Of a stretch of DNA of 64,000 nt, positions 9,410-18,457 are shown piece by piece (the first letter of the stretch is position 1; each line of letters begins with the position of its first letter). Where the stretch lies: NCBI GenBank assembly GCA_964594065.1, contig CAZQKX010000011.1, positions 11,972 to 75,971 of the forward strand, read 5' to 3'. The position numbers were made by a program, and so were the translations under genes. This DNA comes from 4572-13 sp964594065. Its GTDB lineage: Bacteria; Planctomycetota; Phycisphaerae; Sedimentisphaerales; Anaerohalosphaeraceae. The notes below the pieces were generated by a model, which was not told where the DNA came from, searched no databases, and worked only from the letters and a program-made list of their open reading frames with translations.

Positions 9410-11764
9410 TTATAACGTTGTACCAGACAACCAGTCCTGAGCGACGTCCAGAAACGTATCGAAATCATACCCTATTTGCCATTCGCGTCCGAGTTTCGCT
9501 ATATCTTCGAGATTTACTTTACCGTCAAATGTCAAGTCGCCATCATAATGGGGCGCCAGAGTAAAAGTGAACCAATTGAAATTACTCGCAGCGTTTCTGA
9601 ACACTGCATAAAGATCGTGTACACCAGATGCACCTGAAACCGTAGTGGTTTTCGTTTGCCAGCTTTGCCAACCTCCGGTGTCGCCGACCAAGACCGTTGC
9701 AATCAATGATCCAGCAGGATTATCCAAACGAAACTCAAGTGTTCCATCGGAGACTGCTGAAGCGACTCGAGCGGAAATACTCAACGCACCTACCGCAAAA
9801 TTGATATCGCTGAAACCTATATAGCTATCACCCTCAAGATTATTCACGAAAGCAATGTTTTTACCGCCACCTGTGTCATAACATGTTTCAGTTCCGACCG
9901 CTGAATAAGTATCATAATTTTCAGCCTGAATCTGCGTTTCGGCATCCAGTCTACCATTAAGTTCCAACCAAACCATATCCCAGTACTGGAGTTGCGGAAC
10001 GGTGAAGTCAATATAATTTCCACTACCATCGCTACCGGTAGTAAAACTTAATTCCGTGGCTTTTCCGAAATTGCTGTCAGGTGTGGCATAGAAAAGCCTG
10101 CCCCCGGCAATTGATCCGACATAGTACATCTTCACCGGCAGATTGGTCTGGGTGGTTGGAACCGGATAGGTGCCATTAGCATCGCCCCATGAAGTATTGG
10201 TATTGTTCAACAGATTCACCAAGTGAATGATAGCGTGACCGAGTCTTTTCTTTGGTATGACCCAAATTGCTCCCGCGCTGCCATTGGTGCTTGTGAGGAC
10301 TCCGCTAATTGTGGCGGACACTGACCCGTCTGTACTGATAGTATCATCACGCAGCAGGTTCTCATAGCCTACTAAAAAGTCGTAATAGGTGCGCATCGTG
10401 CTTCGCAGAGAATCAGTCATCTGAAGGTCTTGATTCGGGAAGTATTCATTGCTCAGCATCTGGTCGCCATCGCCCAGTTCAATATGCGATGCTCCGTTGG
10501 CGAATATCGCTGCATTCGCCAGGCGAACACCGGGTTCATTGAAAAAGCCGGATACCTTGTCGTAATTCACATAGGCCGCATACACAACGGCCTTGCTGGT
10601 ATAGCTTCGCGATTCATCAAAGAACCGTTTAAGATCACTATAGTTGGGATAGTTGTTCCACAACTCGGCATAGATGAAATCCACAGATGCGGACTTCATC
10701 CACTCAAGTCCGTTGCCGTTAATCAGGTTTTGAACGAGAGGCGTACTGCTGTCCCAGTAGGCCCTGGCATTGTTGATGAATCCGGGATTGTATTGGTAGA
10801 CATTAAATGTGCTGCCCCCGTAATCATATGCCTCCCAATTGGTGATCAGACTGTCCATGTGCCAGCCGTCAAATCCCAGGTCCGTCTTGGCATCCTGAAT
10901 GCGTCCATACATATAGTTTTGCCATCCAACATCTCGGTTATTCATCAGACGGAGCTGAGACGTGGCCCACCCTCCGGGCATCGTCCATGTGTATTGATTG
11001 CTTTCTAAAGCAGGTGTCCCCGTAAATCGTCCCATTGACAGGCCCACGCCGCTGTCATCTGTATAACAATCGTCGTAAGCAGCGCCCCAATCGCCATAAA
11101 TCAACGATTTCATATTGTAACTTTGCGCTGCGTTCGTAAAACCTGAAACCGTTGCCCGGTAGATGGTACGGTTCGCAACATCCGGCCAAGTGTTCCAGCC
11201 GGAAGGCGGTGCCGGAATGTGGTGTTTCCATCCAACATCATAGTATTGAAGGCCGTTGATGTGATAGTTCTTGAGCTGCCATATGATATTGCCGGTATCC
11301 AGACCGGTATCGAACCTGGAAACATATCCATACCGTGGAAACTTGGCCCAGTTGCTGGACACATCGATTGCGGATGATCCGCGATCGATCACCTGTGCGG
11401 CGACGTCTTTCAGCGTAACCTCGACTAAATAACCGCGAAAGTCCGCTGCTGGAGGTGTCCACGAGAAAAATTTTGTCGTACTTTGGCCCGCGCCGAGACC
11501 CGAAACTGCCTGTGGGATCAGGGCACCCACAACACCCCCCAGATGTGAAAGCTTTACTTCCACGGAGCCATTATTGAAATTTGTTGAGGTGCTGTTCGTC
11601 AAATCGACATGAATTGTCACCTCTGCACCGGGATCATACATCGCCTTGTCCGTATTCACATTGATAATGTGAGCATTTCCGGCTAACACCACACTTGAAA
11701 GGGGCGTGCAGAGCAGACACAAAAAGTGAATCAATGATATCGAATTTGAGACATTTTTTTTCAT
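9410..11764 (-). CDS. Secreted GH66 dextranase-like enzyme with CBM6/35 and dockerin-like tail
   Basis: The protein has 784 residues and a signal peptide of ~29 residues. An Ig-like N-domain (~30-135) precedes the GH66 barrel, which begins near WAKFPRYGYVSRF. GFDGWHMDSL supplies nucleophile D304, and FIYAELWNNYP supplies acid/base E367. These are the GH66 family positions. GH66 enzymes are endo-dextranases or cycloisomaltooligosaccharide glucanotransferases acting on alpha-1,6-glucan. A CBM6/35-like module (~606-730, starting QIQAENYDTY) is followed by one dockerin-like EF-hand, GDLTFDGKVNLEDI, and the tail VAQDWLSGTTL. This is the first enzyme after the two starch-binding proteins and sets dextran as a likely substrate of the locus. 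Confidence 0.88.
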   Translation of the reverse strand: MKKNVSNSISLIHFLCLLCTPLSSVVLAGNAHIINVNTDKAMYDPGAEVTIHVDLTNSTSTNFNNGSVEVKLSHLGGVVGALIPQAVSGLGAGQSTTKFFSWTPPAADFRGYLVEVTLKDVAAQVIDRGSSAIDVSSNWAKFPRYGYVSRFDTGLDTGNIIWQLKNYHINGLQYYDVGWKHHIPAPPSGWNTWPDVANRTIYRATVSGFTNAAQSYNMKSLIYGDWGAAYDDCYTDDSGVGLSMGRFTGTPALESNQYTWTMPGGWATSQLRLMNNRDVGWQNYMYGRIQDAKTDLGFDGWHMDSLITNWEAYDYGGSTFNVYQYNPGFINNARAYWDSSTPLVQNLINGNGLEWMKSASVDFIYAELWNNYPNYSDLKRFFDESRSYTSKAVVYAAYVNYDKVSGFFNEPGVRLANAAIFANGASHIELGDGDQMLSNEYFPNQDLQMTDSLRSTMRTYYDFLVGYENLLRDDTISTDGSVSATISGVLTSTNGSAGAIWVIPKKRLGHAIIHLVNLLNNTNTSWGDANGTYPVPTTQTNLPVKMYYVGSIAGGRLFYATPDSNFGKATELSFTTGSDGSGNYIDFTVPQLQYWDMVWLELNGRLDAETQIQAENYDTYSAVGTETCYDTGGGKNIAFVNNLEGDSYIGFSDINFAVGALSISARVASAVSDGTLEFRLDNPAGSLIATVLVGDTGGWQSWQTKTTTVSGASGVHDLYAVFRNAASNFNWFTFTLAPHYDGDLTFDGKVNLEDIAKLGREWQIGYDFDTFLDVAQDWLSGTTL

Positions 11765-11905
11765 CTTAATAGTTATTCTTATCCATTACTCATGGTAATT
11801 GCAGGCTGTTCTTGAAAAATACAAATATCCCCATCACTTTAGGGATAGCGCGCACCCCCCATCTCCAAGCTCACCCCTTGGCAAAATCCGTCATAGAGCG
11901 AGACA

Positions 11906-11937
11906 TTACTCTCCCCCGGCATTGCCGGGAGAGAGTA
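11906..11937. other. Stem-loop between the PEP-CTERM gene and the GH66 gene
   Basis: TTACTCTC (11906-11913) pairs perfectly with GAGAGTAA (11930-11937), and CCCGGC/GCCGGG extends the stem around an ATT loop. It lies 3' of the PEP-CTERM gene on the minus strand. No clear T-run follows, so it may act as an mRNA processing or stability hairpin and not as a classic terminator. Such a hairpin could set different expression of the binding protein and the enzymes. Confidence 0.6.
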
Positions 11938-11965
11938 AACTTTTTAAACAGTTCAGTAAATGGAT

Positions 11966-12649
11966 CTATTTCTTACGACGAATCGCCAAAAGAGAACCCA
12001 AACCCAACAGAGCCATTGTTGCCGGTTCGGGAACAACGTCCACTTTCATTGTACCGGCATAGGCATTGACATAGACATCTACCTGGGAGGCCGAAGTAAG
12101 CGAAAGATTATAGTTCCATGCGTCTGCTGACCGCCCGTCGGTGCCAATCCCATCCCACGTGCCTGTATGCACCGATTTTAATAAGTAGTCACCGGCCGCA
12201 AATATCTGGCTCTTCATGTAAATCCCGCCGCCTAAATCTGTCATCGCCTGTAACGGATCTGCATTGTTCCAGCCGTTGAAGTCGCCGACAACCGACCAGT
12301 CGCCCGGGTCGGTACTGACACCCACGCGGAACTGCTGCGGCAACCAACCGTCTAACACAATGTTTGTGTTAAACGTAACGGTGACTTCACCTGAAGCGGG
12401 GATCGTGTACCAACTGTTCGAGGCGGGGGCAGTCGAACCCCATGTTCCATCGGTAACTTTGAACTGCTGGTAGGTGTCGGGGGTTCCTGTGATCGTGTAA
12501 TCCCAGATTCCACCTCCAAGGTCGTTCATCGTGATGGCTCCCGGATCCCAGCCATTGAATTCCCCCGCGATGTACGGTTGCGACACAAGATCAGCCTGAG
12601 CGGCGGCCGCCATCACGCACATTAACAAAATTAAACATACTCTTTTCAT
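11966..12649 (-). CDS. PEP-CTERM protein with two tandem starch-binding (CBM48/SusE-like) modules
   Basis: The protein has 227 residues. The start is supported by GGAGGAT upstream, and a signal peptide (residues 1-19) ends in AAAAQA. Two repeats follow, each opening with a glycogen/starch-binding type motif: IAGEFNGWDPG (~25) and VVGDFNGWNNAD (~120). The C-terminus is VPEPATMALLGLGSLLAIRR, a complete PEP-CTERM signal: PEP motif, hydrophobic helix and basic tail. PEP-CTERM proteins are cut and sorted by exosortase. No exosortase gene lies in the window. The likely job is to hold alpha-glucan at the surface or in an extracellular matrix. Its N-terminal 215 residues are closely similar to those of the neighbouring dockerin-tailed paralog. 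Confidence 0.88.
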   Translation of the reverse strand: MKRVCLILLMCVMAAAAQADLVSQPYIAGEFNGWDPGAITMNDLGGGIWDYTITGTPDTYQQFKVTDGTWGSTAPASNSWYTIPASGEVTVTFNTNIVLDGWLPQQFRVGVSTDPGDWSVVGDFNGWNNADPLQAMTDLGGGIYMKSQIFAAGDYLLKSVHTGTWDGIGTDGRSADAWNYNLSLTSASQVDVYVNAYAGTMKVDVVPEPATMALLGLGSLLAIRRKK

Positions 12650-12679
12650 CTTTCAATCCTCCACAAAAATAAAATTAGT

Positions 12680-12705
12680 TAGTACGTACTACTAAACACG
12701 TGTTT
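12680..12705. promoter_or_regulatory. Two adjacent perfect 12-bp palindromes upstream of the PEP-CTERM gene
   Basis: TAGTACGTACTA (12680-12691) and AAACACGTGTTT (12694-12705) are both perfect inverted repeats centred on CG and lie only 2 bp apart. They sit 31-56 bp upstream of the ATG at 12649, where an operator would be expected. A CG-centred palindrome is typical of LacI-family operators, but no such regulator is present in the window, so the binding protein is unknown. Confidence 0.5.
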
Positions 12706-12763
12706 CATCATAACACACACTTCACGACACACATCACATTGTATTAATGTTTCAAAAAACCCT

Positions 12764-12797
12764 CACCGCCGGGCGTATGGCATCATCCATACGCCCG
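12764..12797 (-). terminator. Rho-independent terminator of the dockerin-tailed starch-binding gene
   Basis: CGGGCGTATGG (12770-12780) and CCATACGCCCG (12787-12797) form a perfect 11-bp stem with a CATCAT loop. Read on the minus strand, it lies ~45 bp after the stop of the 508-codon gene. It is followed within ~12 nt by a TTTTTT run (12754-12759). This suggests that the PEP-CTERM gene and the enzymes downstream have their own promoter, consistent with the palindromes just downstream of this terminator. Confidence 0.75.
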
Positions 12798-12839
12798 ACC
12801 AGGGGTATTACTTATCCATCACACCATTTACGAGCATGC

Positions 12840-14354
12840 TTACTCGTACTTGGCACCTTGATAAAGCCATTTTTCTGCAAAATCTGCAAAATCCGGCAAG
12901 CTAACGATGCAGTCACCGTTACTATCGTAGTGTCCATCGAAGTTGTCGGTCGGATCTGCAGCAGCCGCTTCCTTACAGGTTTCCCAAATCTCGTGATGAC
13001 CCGATGTACCTTGGACCCTGCCGGTACCGTCGGTCACATCAAGCCGAATATTCCAGTTGCCAGGAAGAACGGTGGTGAAGTTCGGGTCTGTTGGGTGGTA
13101 TTCAGTCTTGTAGATCGCTGTCGCTGTCTTTGTTACGGGATTGAAAACATCGCTGACTTCTGTTACGCCAAGCTCACCAGTGGCCGGGTCCCAGCCCCAG
13201 CTCAGATTTACAAAGTTGGCATCCACAACAGTACTCTTGTCATCATCGGTGTAAGTAGCGGTGACTTCGAAATACCTTACATTGGGATTGGTGTCGCCGA
13301 ATCCTCCTATTGCGGAGTCATCTTGAGACAGCCACATATACTGGGCAACAGGCTGACCCGGGATAGGTGCGGCATCACCTGTATAGAAATACCAAGTATA
13401 ACCCTGAATTGTTACAGGGCCACCATCGTTTGGATCGGTAGAATGGACCGCCCAGTAATAGTAGTGATCATCAACGAGCCCCGATATAGCAACCGTTTCA
13501 GCAGTAATATCATTTGCAATCTGAACAACACCGATATCTTTGAGAATCGGACCCATGTTTGGATCCTGAGTTAACTGTGAAGTCCCGGCATCCAGAAAAT
13601 AGACATCACTGGTGATCGTATCGGCCGGATTGTTCGGGTCCGGATTGGTCCAGCTCAATGCAGCAAGGTTGGCACCGACGACTTTAGCATTAGCCGGAAC
13701 CGGATCAAACGCTTGATTCAACGTAATGGTATCTCCTGTTCCGAGCGTACCGGCAAAGGCATCAACATAGATGGTCACTTCGGTGGCCGTAGCAAGCGAG
13801 AGATTCAGATTCTGCGCGTCTATTGATCGCCCATCTGTTCCAATCCCATCCCACGAGCCTGTATTAACCGGCTTTATTTGCCAATCACCTGCCGGGAGTG
13901 TTTGGGTCAGCATGTAAATCCCGCCGCCCAGCGATGACATCAACTGTGCCGGGTCATTATTATTCCAGCCGTTGAAGTCGCCGACGAGCGACCAGCTGCC
14001 CGGGTCGGTACTCACGCCCACGCGAAACTGCTCCGGCAGCCAGCCGTCTGATACGATATTTGTGTTAAACGTAACGACGACTTCACCTGAAGCAGGGATG
14101 GTATACCAACTGTTCGAGGCGGGGGCCGTAGGGTCATCCCATGATCCAGTGGTAATTTTGAACTGCTGATAGGCGCCGGGGGTTCCCGTGATCGTGTACT
14201 CCCAGATGCCATCTCCAAGCGAATTCATCGGGGTGTCCCCCGCTTGCCACTCAGGCTCCTGAAAATTGCCTGCGATGTACGGCTGCGACACAAGATCAGC
14301 CTGAGCGATCACACCCAGCACACACACACATAAAATCGTAACTACTCTTGTCAT
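12840..14354 (-). CDS. Secreted tandem starch-binding protein with Ig-like domains and dockerin-like tail
   Basis: The start at 14354 is chosen over the ATG at 14366 because AAAGGATGG is correctly spaced only for 14354. The protein is 504 residues with a signal peptide ending near VIAQA. Residues ~20-215 are two CBM48/SusE-like repeats (IAGNFQEPEW; VGDFNGWNN) paralogous to the PEP-CTERM protein downstream. Residues ~215-340 resemble a fibronectin/Ig repeat (ANLAALSWTNPDP ... YYWAVHSTDPND), and ~340-450 a further Ig-like region. The end, DSNGDCIVSLPDFADF then AEKWLYQGAKYE, is a single dockerin-like EF-hand unit. No catalytic motif was seen. It likely captures alpha-glucan outside the cell for the enzymes encoded downstream. 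Confidence 0.82.
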   Translation of the reverse strand: MTRVVTILCVCVLGVIAQADLVSQPYIAGNFQEPEWQAGDTPMNSLGDGIWEYTITGTPGAYQQFKITTGSWDDPTAPASNSWYTIPASGEVVVTFNTNIVSDGWLPEQFRVGVSTDPGSWSLVGDFNGWNNNDPAQLMSSLGGGIYMLTQTLPAGDWQIKPVNTGSWDGIGTDGRSIDAQNLNLSLATATEVTIYVDAFAGTLGTGDTITLNQAFDPVPANAKVVGANLAALSWTNPDPNNPADTITSDVYFLDAGTSQLTQDPNMGPILKDIGVVQIANDITAETVAISGLVDDHYYYWAVHSTDPNDGGPVTIQGYTWYFYTGDAAPIPGQPVAQYMWLSQDDSAIGGFGDTNPNVRYFEVTATYTDDDKSTVVDANFVNLSWGWDPATGELGVTEVSDVFNPVTKTATAIYKTEYHPTDPNFTTVLPGNWNIRLDVTDGTGRVQGTSGHHEIWETCKEAAAADPTDNFDGHYDSNGDCIVSLPDFADFAEKWLYQGAKYE

Positions 14355-14475
14355 AAATTCACCCATCCTTTCTTCTTAAATTGATATATTCCTGTTGATT
14401 CTTTCTAATTACATAACTTAAGCTTTCATTCAATATCAAGGTCTCGGGATAAAGCCCCGAACCATTCTTTGTCTA

Positions 14476-15345
14476 TCATGGCATTGGGATGTACCCTCGC
14501 ACTAACCATTTTAAATCTTCATTATTCGTGGGATCAGGGTCAAGAATGCCCTCATTCACTAAAGAAATCGTGTCATCATCACGCCATTTACGTCGATCAG
14601 CATGACCGTCTGCATAACTAAATGTGCTGCCTTCATTGTGATAGCCTGCAGGAGCATCCCACCAGGACAATCCGCCGGAGCCCAATAAAACCCAACCTCC
14701 CAAATTGTAATATTGGTTATGCCACGTTACGACATCTTCTTCCATGAAGACAAGCTTGGTGCCGGGAGATTTAACATCTGCAGTATTTAACGCAACCTTA
14801 AGTTCTTTCGTGTCGCCATTGAGATTTACCGATCTAAATTGTGTGATGGGTCCGAACTGGCCGCCCGTTCGGGTAATAAAATCTTCACCATTCATAAGGC
14901 CGGTGACAGCATAGCTTCGATAGACAGCCAATGGCTCGGCATTTCTAAATGTTCTATCGCCGGGACAATGATAGACCTTTTCGTTTTCTAAATAGGGATA
15001 CAACTTACCGGCACGAATGCCATTGATACGGACTTCTTGTGAAAGCTGGCTCTGGTTGGCCCTGGTACTACCGTAGATCGGCTGTAGTAAAGGGGGTTCG
15101 ACCCACCGATACGGCGTCGGTCTGCTACCCGAATTATACGTCGAGCCGCCGACAAGCTTATTGTCATTGTCATCAATGTAAAGAACCCAGGCGGTACAGA
15201 GGCTCTTTTGGTTATTTGTGCAGACTACACCGGAAGCAAGTTCTTTAACTGCTTGAAGTGAAGGCAGGATAACCGCCATCAAAAGCGCAATAATGGCGAT
15301 GACTACCAACAACTCGATCAGTGTAAAGCCTTTTCTGCTCATCAT
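14476..15345 (-). CDS. Prepilin-like protein with type IV pilin N-terminal methylation motif
   Basis: The protein has 289 residues. MSRKGFTLIELLVVIAIIA is a type II/IV prepilin leader with the conserved F and E5, and it continues as a single hydrophobic helix. The rest is a globular domain with a late SYADGHADRRKW motif like the H-x-DG segment of the planctomycete/verrucomicrobial prepilin-like (DUF1559-type) families. These proteins occur in many copies in such genomes and are probably built into pseudopili or the periplasmic surface. It sits between the FecR gene and the starch-binding genes on the same strand, which suggests it belongs to the locus. Its biochemical role is unknown. Confidence 0.8.
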   Translation of the reverse strand: MMSRKGFTLIELLVVIAIIALLMAVILPSLQAVKELASGVVCTNNQKSLCTAWVLYIDDNDNKLVGGSTYNSGSRPTPYRWVEPPLLQPIYGSTRANQSQLSQEVRINGIRAGKLYPYLENEKVYHCPGDRTFRNAEPLAVYRSYAVTGLMNGEDFITRTGGQFGPITQFRSVNLNGDTKELKVALNTADVKSPGTKLVFMEEDVVTWHNQYYNLGGWVLLGSGGLSWWDAPAGYHNEGSTFSYADGHADRRKWRDDDTISLVNEGILDPDPTNNEDLKWLVRGYIPMP

Positions 15346-15411
15346 AAATCTTTCCTTTATTCCTACAGTTAACCATTGATACAGATTAACATGTTAGTTT
15401 ATAACCGGCGT

Positions 15412-17151
15412 TTAATCACTTGCTTCCAGGATCACTTCCGGCCGAGCCAATAAAGCCCAATCAAACATACAGGTATCGTCCGCTTCGGTAACCGCCAATG
15501 TTAAAAACCGGATGCCCTGGTCAATTGGAATATCCATCCGGCCAATTTCAGATGCACTCGAGGCCTTCTGACGGAATACTTTTTGCCCATCCAGAAAAAC
15601 CCAAAACTCGACAGTTGCTTGCCGATCTTTAGACAATTTCACAACTTCCGGGCTTTGCCCTAAATTACTGAAATCACGCGATTGAAGCCATTTATCAACC
15701 GTTTGGGAAACTCCGAATTTTGACGATAATGACTTAATTCGCACACTGGGAATTTCCTTGCGAATCGCAGTAAGATCGAATGTGATCCCAAGATTTGAAT
15801 GCATTGTAATCGCCGGAGTTGTCTTGCCATCCACAACAACACCATTCAGTTGCAGATTATGATGCGGAACATCAAATCCATCATGCCACGCCCCATTTAA
15901 AATGTATCCCCACAGCATTCCTGAAGTTCTCGGAAATTCGTTTGTTTGGACTCCACTTGAAGTAACCTGGGTCATGTCCCAGCCGATTCCAGGAATGAAT
16001 ACTCCATCGATATGAGGATTGGAAGGAACGCTCATATACCCCTCACGGCCGGAATGCATATCTTTCGTGGCCAGAGAGCGGACCGTTTGGCCAGTTGAAG
16101 ATTCAATTCCCCAATTGAGACGGCCTTTACCAAAACCGTTTCCTCCCCCGACAATATCAGCAAGATTAAGATTCTGACCCCGCCAAACGAAACCAACCTC
16201 AGAATCAATGTGCCGGATGAATGTTCTCTCACTACAAGCGATGTCAATGGTTTCAGCAGATGTTGAAGATACTTTTTTGGCAGAGCCGGCATTCACTAAA
16301 ATGTTTGTCTTTTTATCATCGAACCCGGATACAAGGGATGCTTTTCCTTTTACAACATGAAGTTCAGTGGTTCCATTAATGTCTGTATGAACGCCAAATT
16401 CCGTCCCCAGATCAATGATTTTTGAATTGGGGGTGCTGACAATGAAACCCAAGCCTTCCTGCGGTACGGTTGCATAAAGCCGTCCGTAATTCAATTTAAT
16501 CTGGTCATAAGAAAGCACCTGAAATTCCGCGGGCGCTTCTATAACAACTTTTGAATTGTTATCAAAAACAATTTCGATGTTCCCTTTCCGTAACATCAGA
16601 GGGGTATGGTTTGTCATCAAGCGACAATTTTTAGTCATTTGAGAAGAAGATTCGGCCCACTGAGCATCCAGACTGTCTGTCAGCGTTGCGACCTCCACAT
16701 TAACCGTATTGGGAACAAGCATCACATAAATAATCAGGCAAATCATTGCTGCAACAGAGAGAATGGGAACCAGGAAGGTTGTTTTGTTAATCTTGCGTAC
16801 CGTTTTTTTACGCTTTACTTTTTGAATCAGCTCTTTTTCAGGAGCCGGGGAGGGTTCAATTTCAATCTTGGGGGCGGTAGCCTCCTCCTTTAAAAGAACA
16901 TTCCATAGTTGCTCGTCAAATAATGAATCAACCGCTGTGCCCATGCCTTCCTGGAGAATGCAGTTCCTGTCTTCGTCCAGGTCGAGCAAAATATTGTGAA
17001 TGCTTCTGTGAAAAAGAGAAGATTCAATAAACGCCTTGGTATTCCCGGTGTCTTGTAAAATCCAGTTGGACAATTCCACGGTCTGCTCATCCGTCATAGC
17101 AAACGGGTCCTGAAGAAACAAACTGATGAGTTTTTCAGATCGCTCTGTCAT
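15412..17151 (-). CDS. FecR-type anti-sigma factor with extracytoplasmic NPCBM carbohydrate-binding domain
   Basis: The protein has 579 residues. Residues 1-120 form a charged cytoplasmic anti-sigma-like region (FLQDPFAMTDEQTVELSNW). A single membrane helix spans ~125-147 (FLVPILSVAAMICLIIYVML). A FecR domain follows at ~175-290 (LRKGNIEIVFDNNSKVVIEA; IIDLGTEFGVHTDINGTTEL). The C-terminal ~430-575 looks like NPCBM, the sugar-binding module of GH98-type proteins (ITFDLTAIRKE ... TVEFWVFLDGQKVFR). The start ATG overlaps the sigma-factor stop as ATGA, indicating translational coupling. The layout suggests a membrane switch in which glycan binding outside controls the ECF sigma factor inside. The sensing role is inferred from context. 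Confidence 0.85.
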   Translation of the reverse strand: MTERSEKLISLFLQDPFAMTDEQTVELSNWILQDTGNTKAFIESSLFHRSIHNILLDLDEDRNCILQEGMGTAVDSLFDEQLWNVLLKEEATAPKIEIEPSPAPEKELIQKVKRKKTVRKINKTTFLVPILSVAAMICLIIYVMLVPNTVNVEVATLTDSLDAQWAESSSQMTKNCRLMTNHTPLMLRKGNIEIVFDNNSKVVIEAPAEFQVLSYDQIKLNYGRLYATVPQEGLGFIVSTPNSKIIDLGTEFGVHTDINGTTELHVVKGKASLVSGFDDKKTNILVNAGSAKKVSSTSAETIDIACSERTFIRHIDSEVGFVWRGQNLNLADIVGGGNGFGKGRLNWGIESSTGQTVRSLATKDMHSGREGYMSVPSNPHIDGVFIPGIGWDMTQVTSSGVQTNEFPRTSGMLWGYILNGAWHDGFDVPHHNLQLNGVVVDGKTTPAITMHSNLGITFDLTAIRKEIPSVRIKSLSSKFGVSQTVDKWLQSRDFSNLGQSPEVVKLSKDRQATVEFWVFLDGQKVFRQKASSASEIGRMDIPIDQGIRFLTLAVTEADDTCMFDWALLARPEVILEASD

Positions 17152-17684
17152 GAATTTACCTCATGAATCTCACGTTTCACACATTTCTTTAAGGCCAATC
17201 TGAGACGATGTAGTGAAACAAAAACATTATTTCGAGTCATGCTTAACTGTTGTGCAATCCGAGAAGGACTGAACTCGTCCATATAGTGCATATCCACGAT
17301 CTTTTTCCATTTACCTTCGAGCCGGGTAAGGCACTTCTTCAACGCCTTTTCCAGGGAATCTTTCTGGTCATGGATGCTTCGAGATTCCTGCTCGTAAACC
17401 TGGGCAATTCTTTGGATCGCTTCAGTGTCGAGAATAACTCTTTTCTTGCCTTTCTTTGAGTAATACTTCAAGACCAGATTTTTAGAAATTCCAATGGCCC
17501 ATGCAGAAAATGACCGATTTCTGTCAAATTCTTCGAATTTTTCGACGGTTATAACGGCTACGTTCTGAAGGATATCATCGGCATCCTGAAAATTTGGAAC
17601 CAGAGAATGAATGAAAGCAGCAATAGCGGGCTGCGAATGTGCCCAAAAAACGGCTAATTCTTTGTTTTTTGTTTCTCGATCCAT
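17148..17684 (-). CDS. ECF RNA polymerase sigma factor (planctomycete type)
   Basis: The protein has 178 residues. Region 2 is seen in VPNFQDADDILQNVAVITV and FDRNRSFSAWAIGISKN, and region 4 in FSPSRIAQQLSMTRNNVFVS followed by HRLRLALKKC. This is the size and layout of the sigma-70 family factors common in Rhodopirellula and Verrucomicrobia. The stop overlaps the start of the FecR-type gene by 4 nt, so the two are made together and probably act as a sigma/anti-sigma pair. It is the most upstream gene of a run of minus-strand genes for alpha-glucan use and is the best candidate regulator of them. Confidence 0.92.
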   Translation of the reverse strand: MDRETKNKELAVFWAHSQPAIAAFIHSLVPNFQDADDILQNVAVITVEKFEEFDRNRSFSAWAIGISKNLVLKYYSKKGKKRVILDTEAIQRIAQVYEQESRSIHDQKDSLEKALKKCLTRLEGKWKKIVDMHYMDEFSPSRIAQQLSMTRNNVFVSLHRLRLALKKCVKREIHEVNS

Positions 17685-18457
17685 AATATTACCTAGAACT
17701 TAACTTCTATTATACCTTCCCTGACCCCGCAAAATTCTTACAAAAAAAATATTTATAAAAAAAAACGATATTTTTAATAGGGATCTTCTATAAGAATTTA
17801 CTTAGTTTGATGATTCTTGTTGCATTTCAGAGGTTTCGGAGTGGTTGACAGCAACAAATAGTGTGGGATTTAAATAATATTTAGCTGTAACTTTCTATTT
17901 GAAAGAGATTTAAAGCGACTTCGGATGAAAGCTCTTGAATCGTTTGTAATATTTGTATCATTGGGAGGCTAAAAGTAGACATACAGGGCCTTGAAATCCA
18001 TTCACGCAGATTCCTACCTCTATAAAAAGCGACCGGTGTAGGTTAATTAAGGTAATGACATGAAAACTCGATATTGAACAATGCTGCTGTTGATGTGGTC
18101 TGCTCCTCCAAAACTGATCCATTTAATGTGAGGGTATAATCGGTGAATTTGGTACATTCTTGACCTTAAATTGAGGGGAGTGACTTTCCGGAAATGATAT
18201 AAATATTGCAATTATCGCCAGTTAAAATAATTATGGATCGATCTGGGAACTCTCAAAGATGTGTAGGAGTCAATATAAATACTTGTCAAAATAGGTATTT
18301 CTTCTACTTGCAATGAAAGGGGCTTTAGCAGTAATATAGATACATATAAATCTCACGGCTTAGTGAATGGATTTTTGCCGTTGAGTTGAAAAAGGATGGG
18401 AGAAACTTACAGGTGGGGACCTTGAATAAGGGAGAACATTCACGGCCTCCACCTAAC
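17685..18457. other. Intergenic stretch of 773 bp with no gene
   Basis: No convincing coding frame, tRNA or long repeat was seen. The part next to 17684 is A/T-rich and should hold the promoter of the ECF sigma gene. A TTGACA at 17845-17850 (plus strand) is followed by A/T-rich sequence, but the spacing to a -10 is poor and nothing recognisable lies downstream. Confidence 0.5.

Noticed and set aside
12747..13574. Plus-strand open frame of 275 codons opposite the dockerin-tailed starch-binding gene
   Set aside because: Antisense shadow; it also runs through the terminator palindrome at 12770-12797, and the minus-strand frame has clear domains and a signal peptide.
17845..17880. TTGACA followed by an A/T-rich stretch in the 773-bp gene desert
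   Set aside because: Spacing to any -10-like hexamer is 18-20 bp and no gene or structured RNA was recognised downstream.
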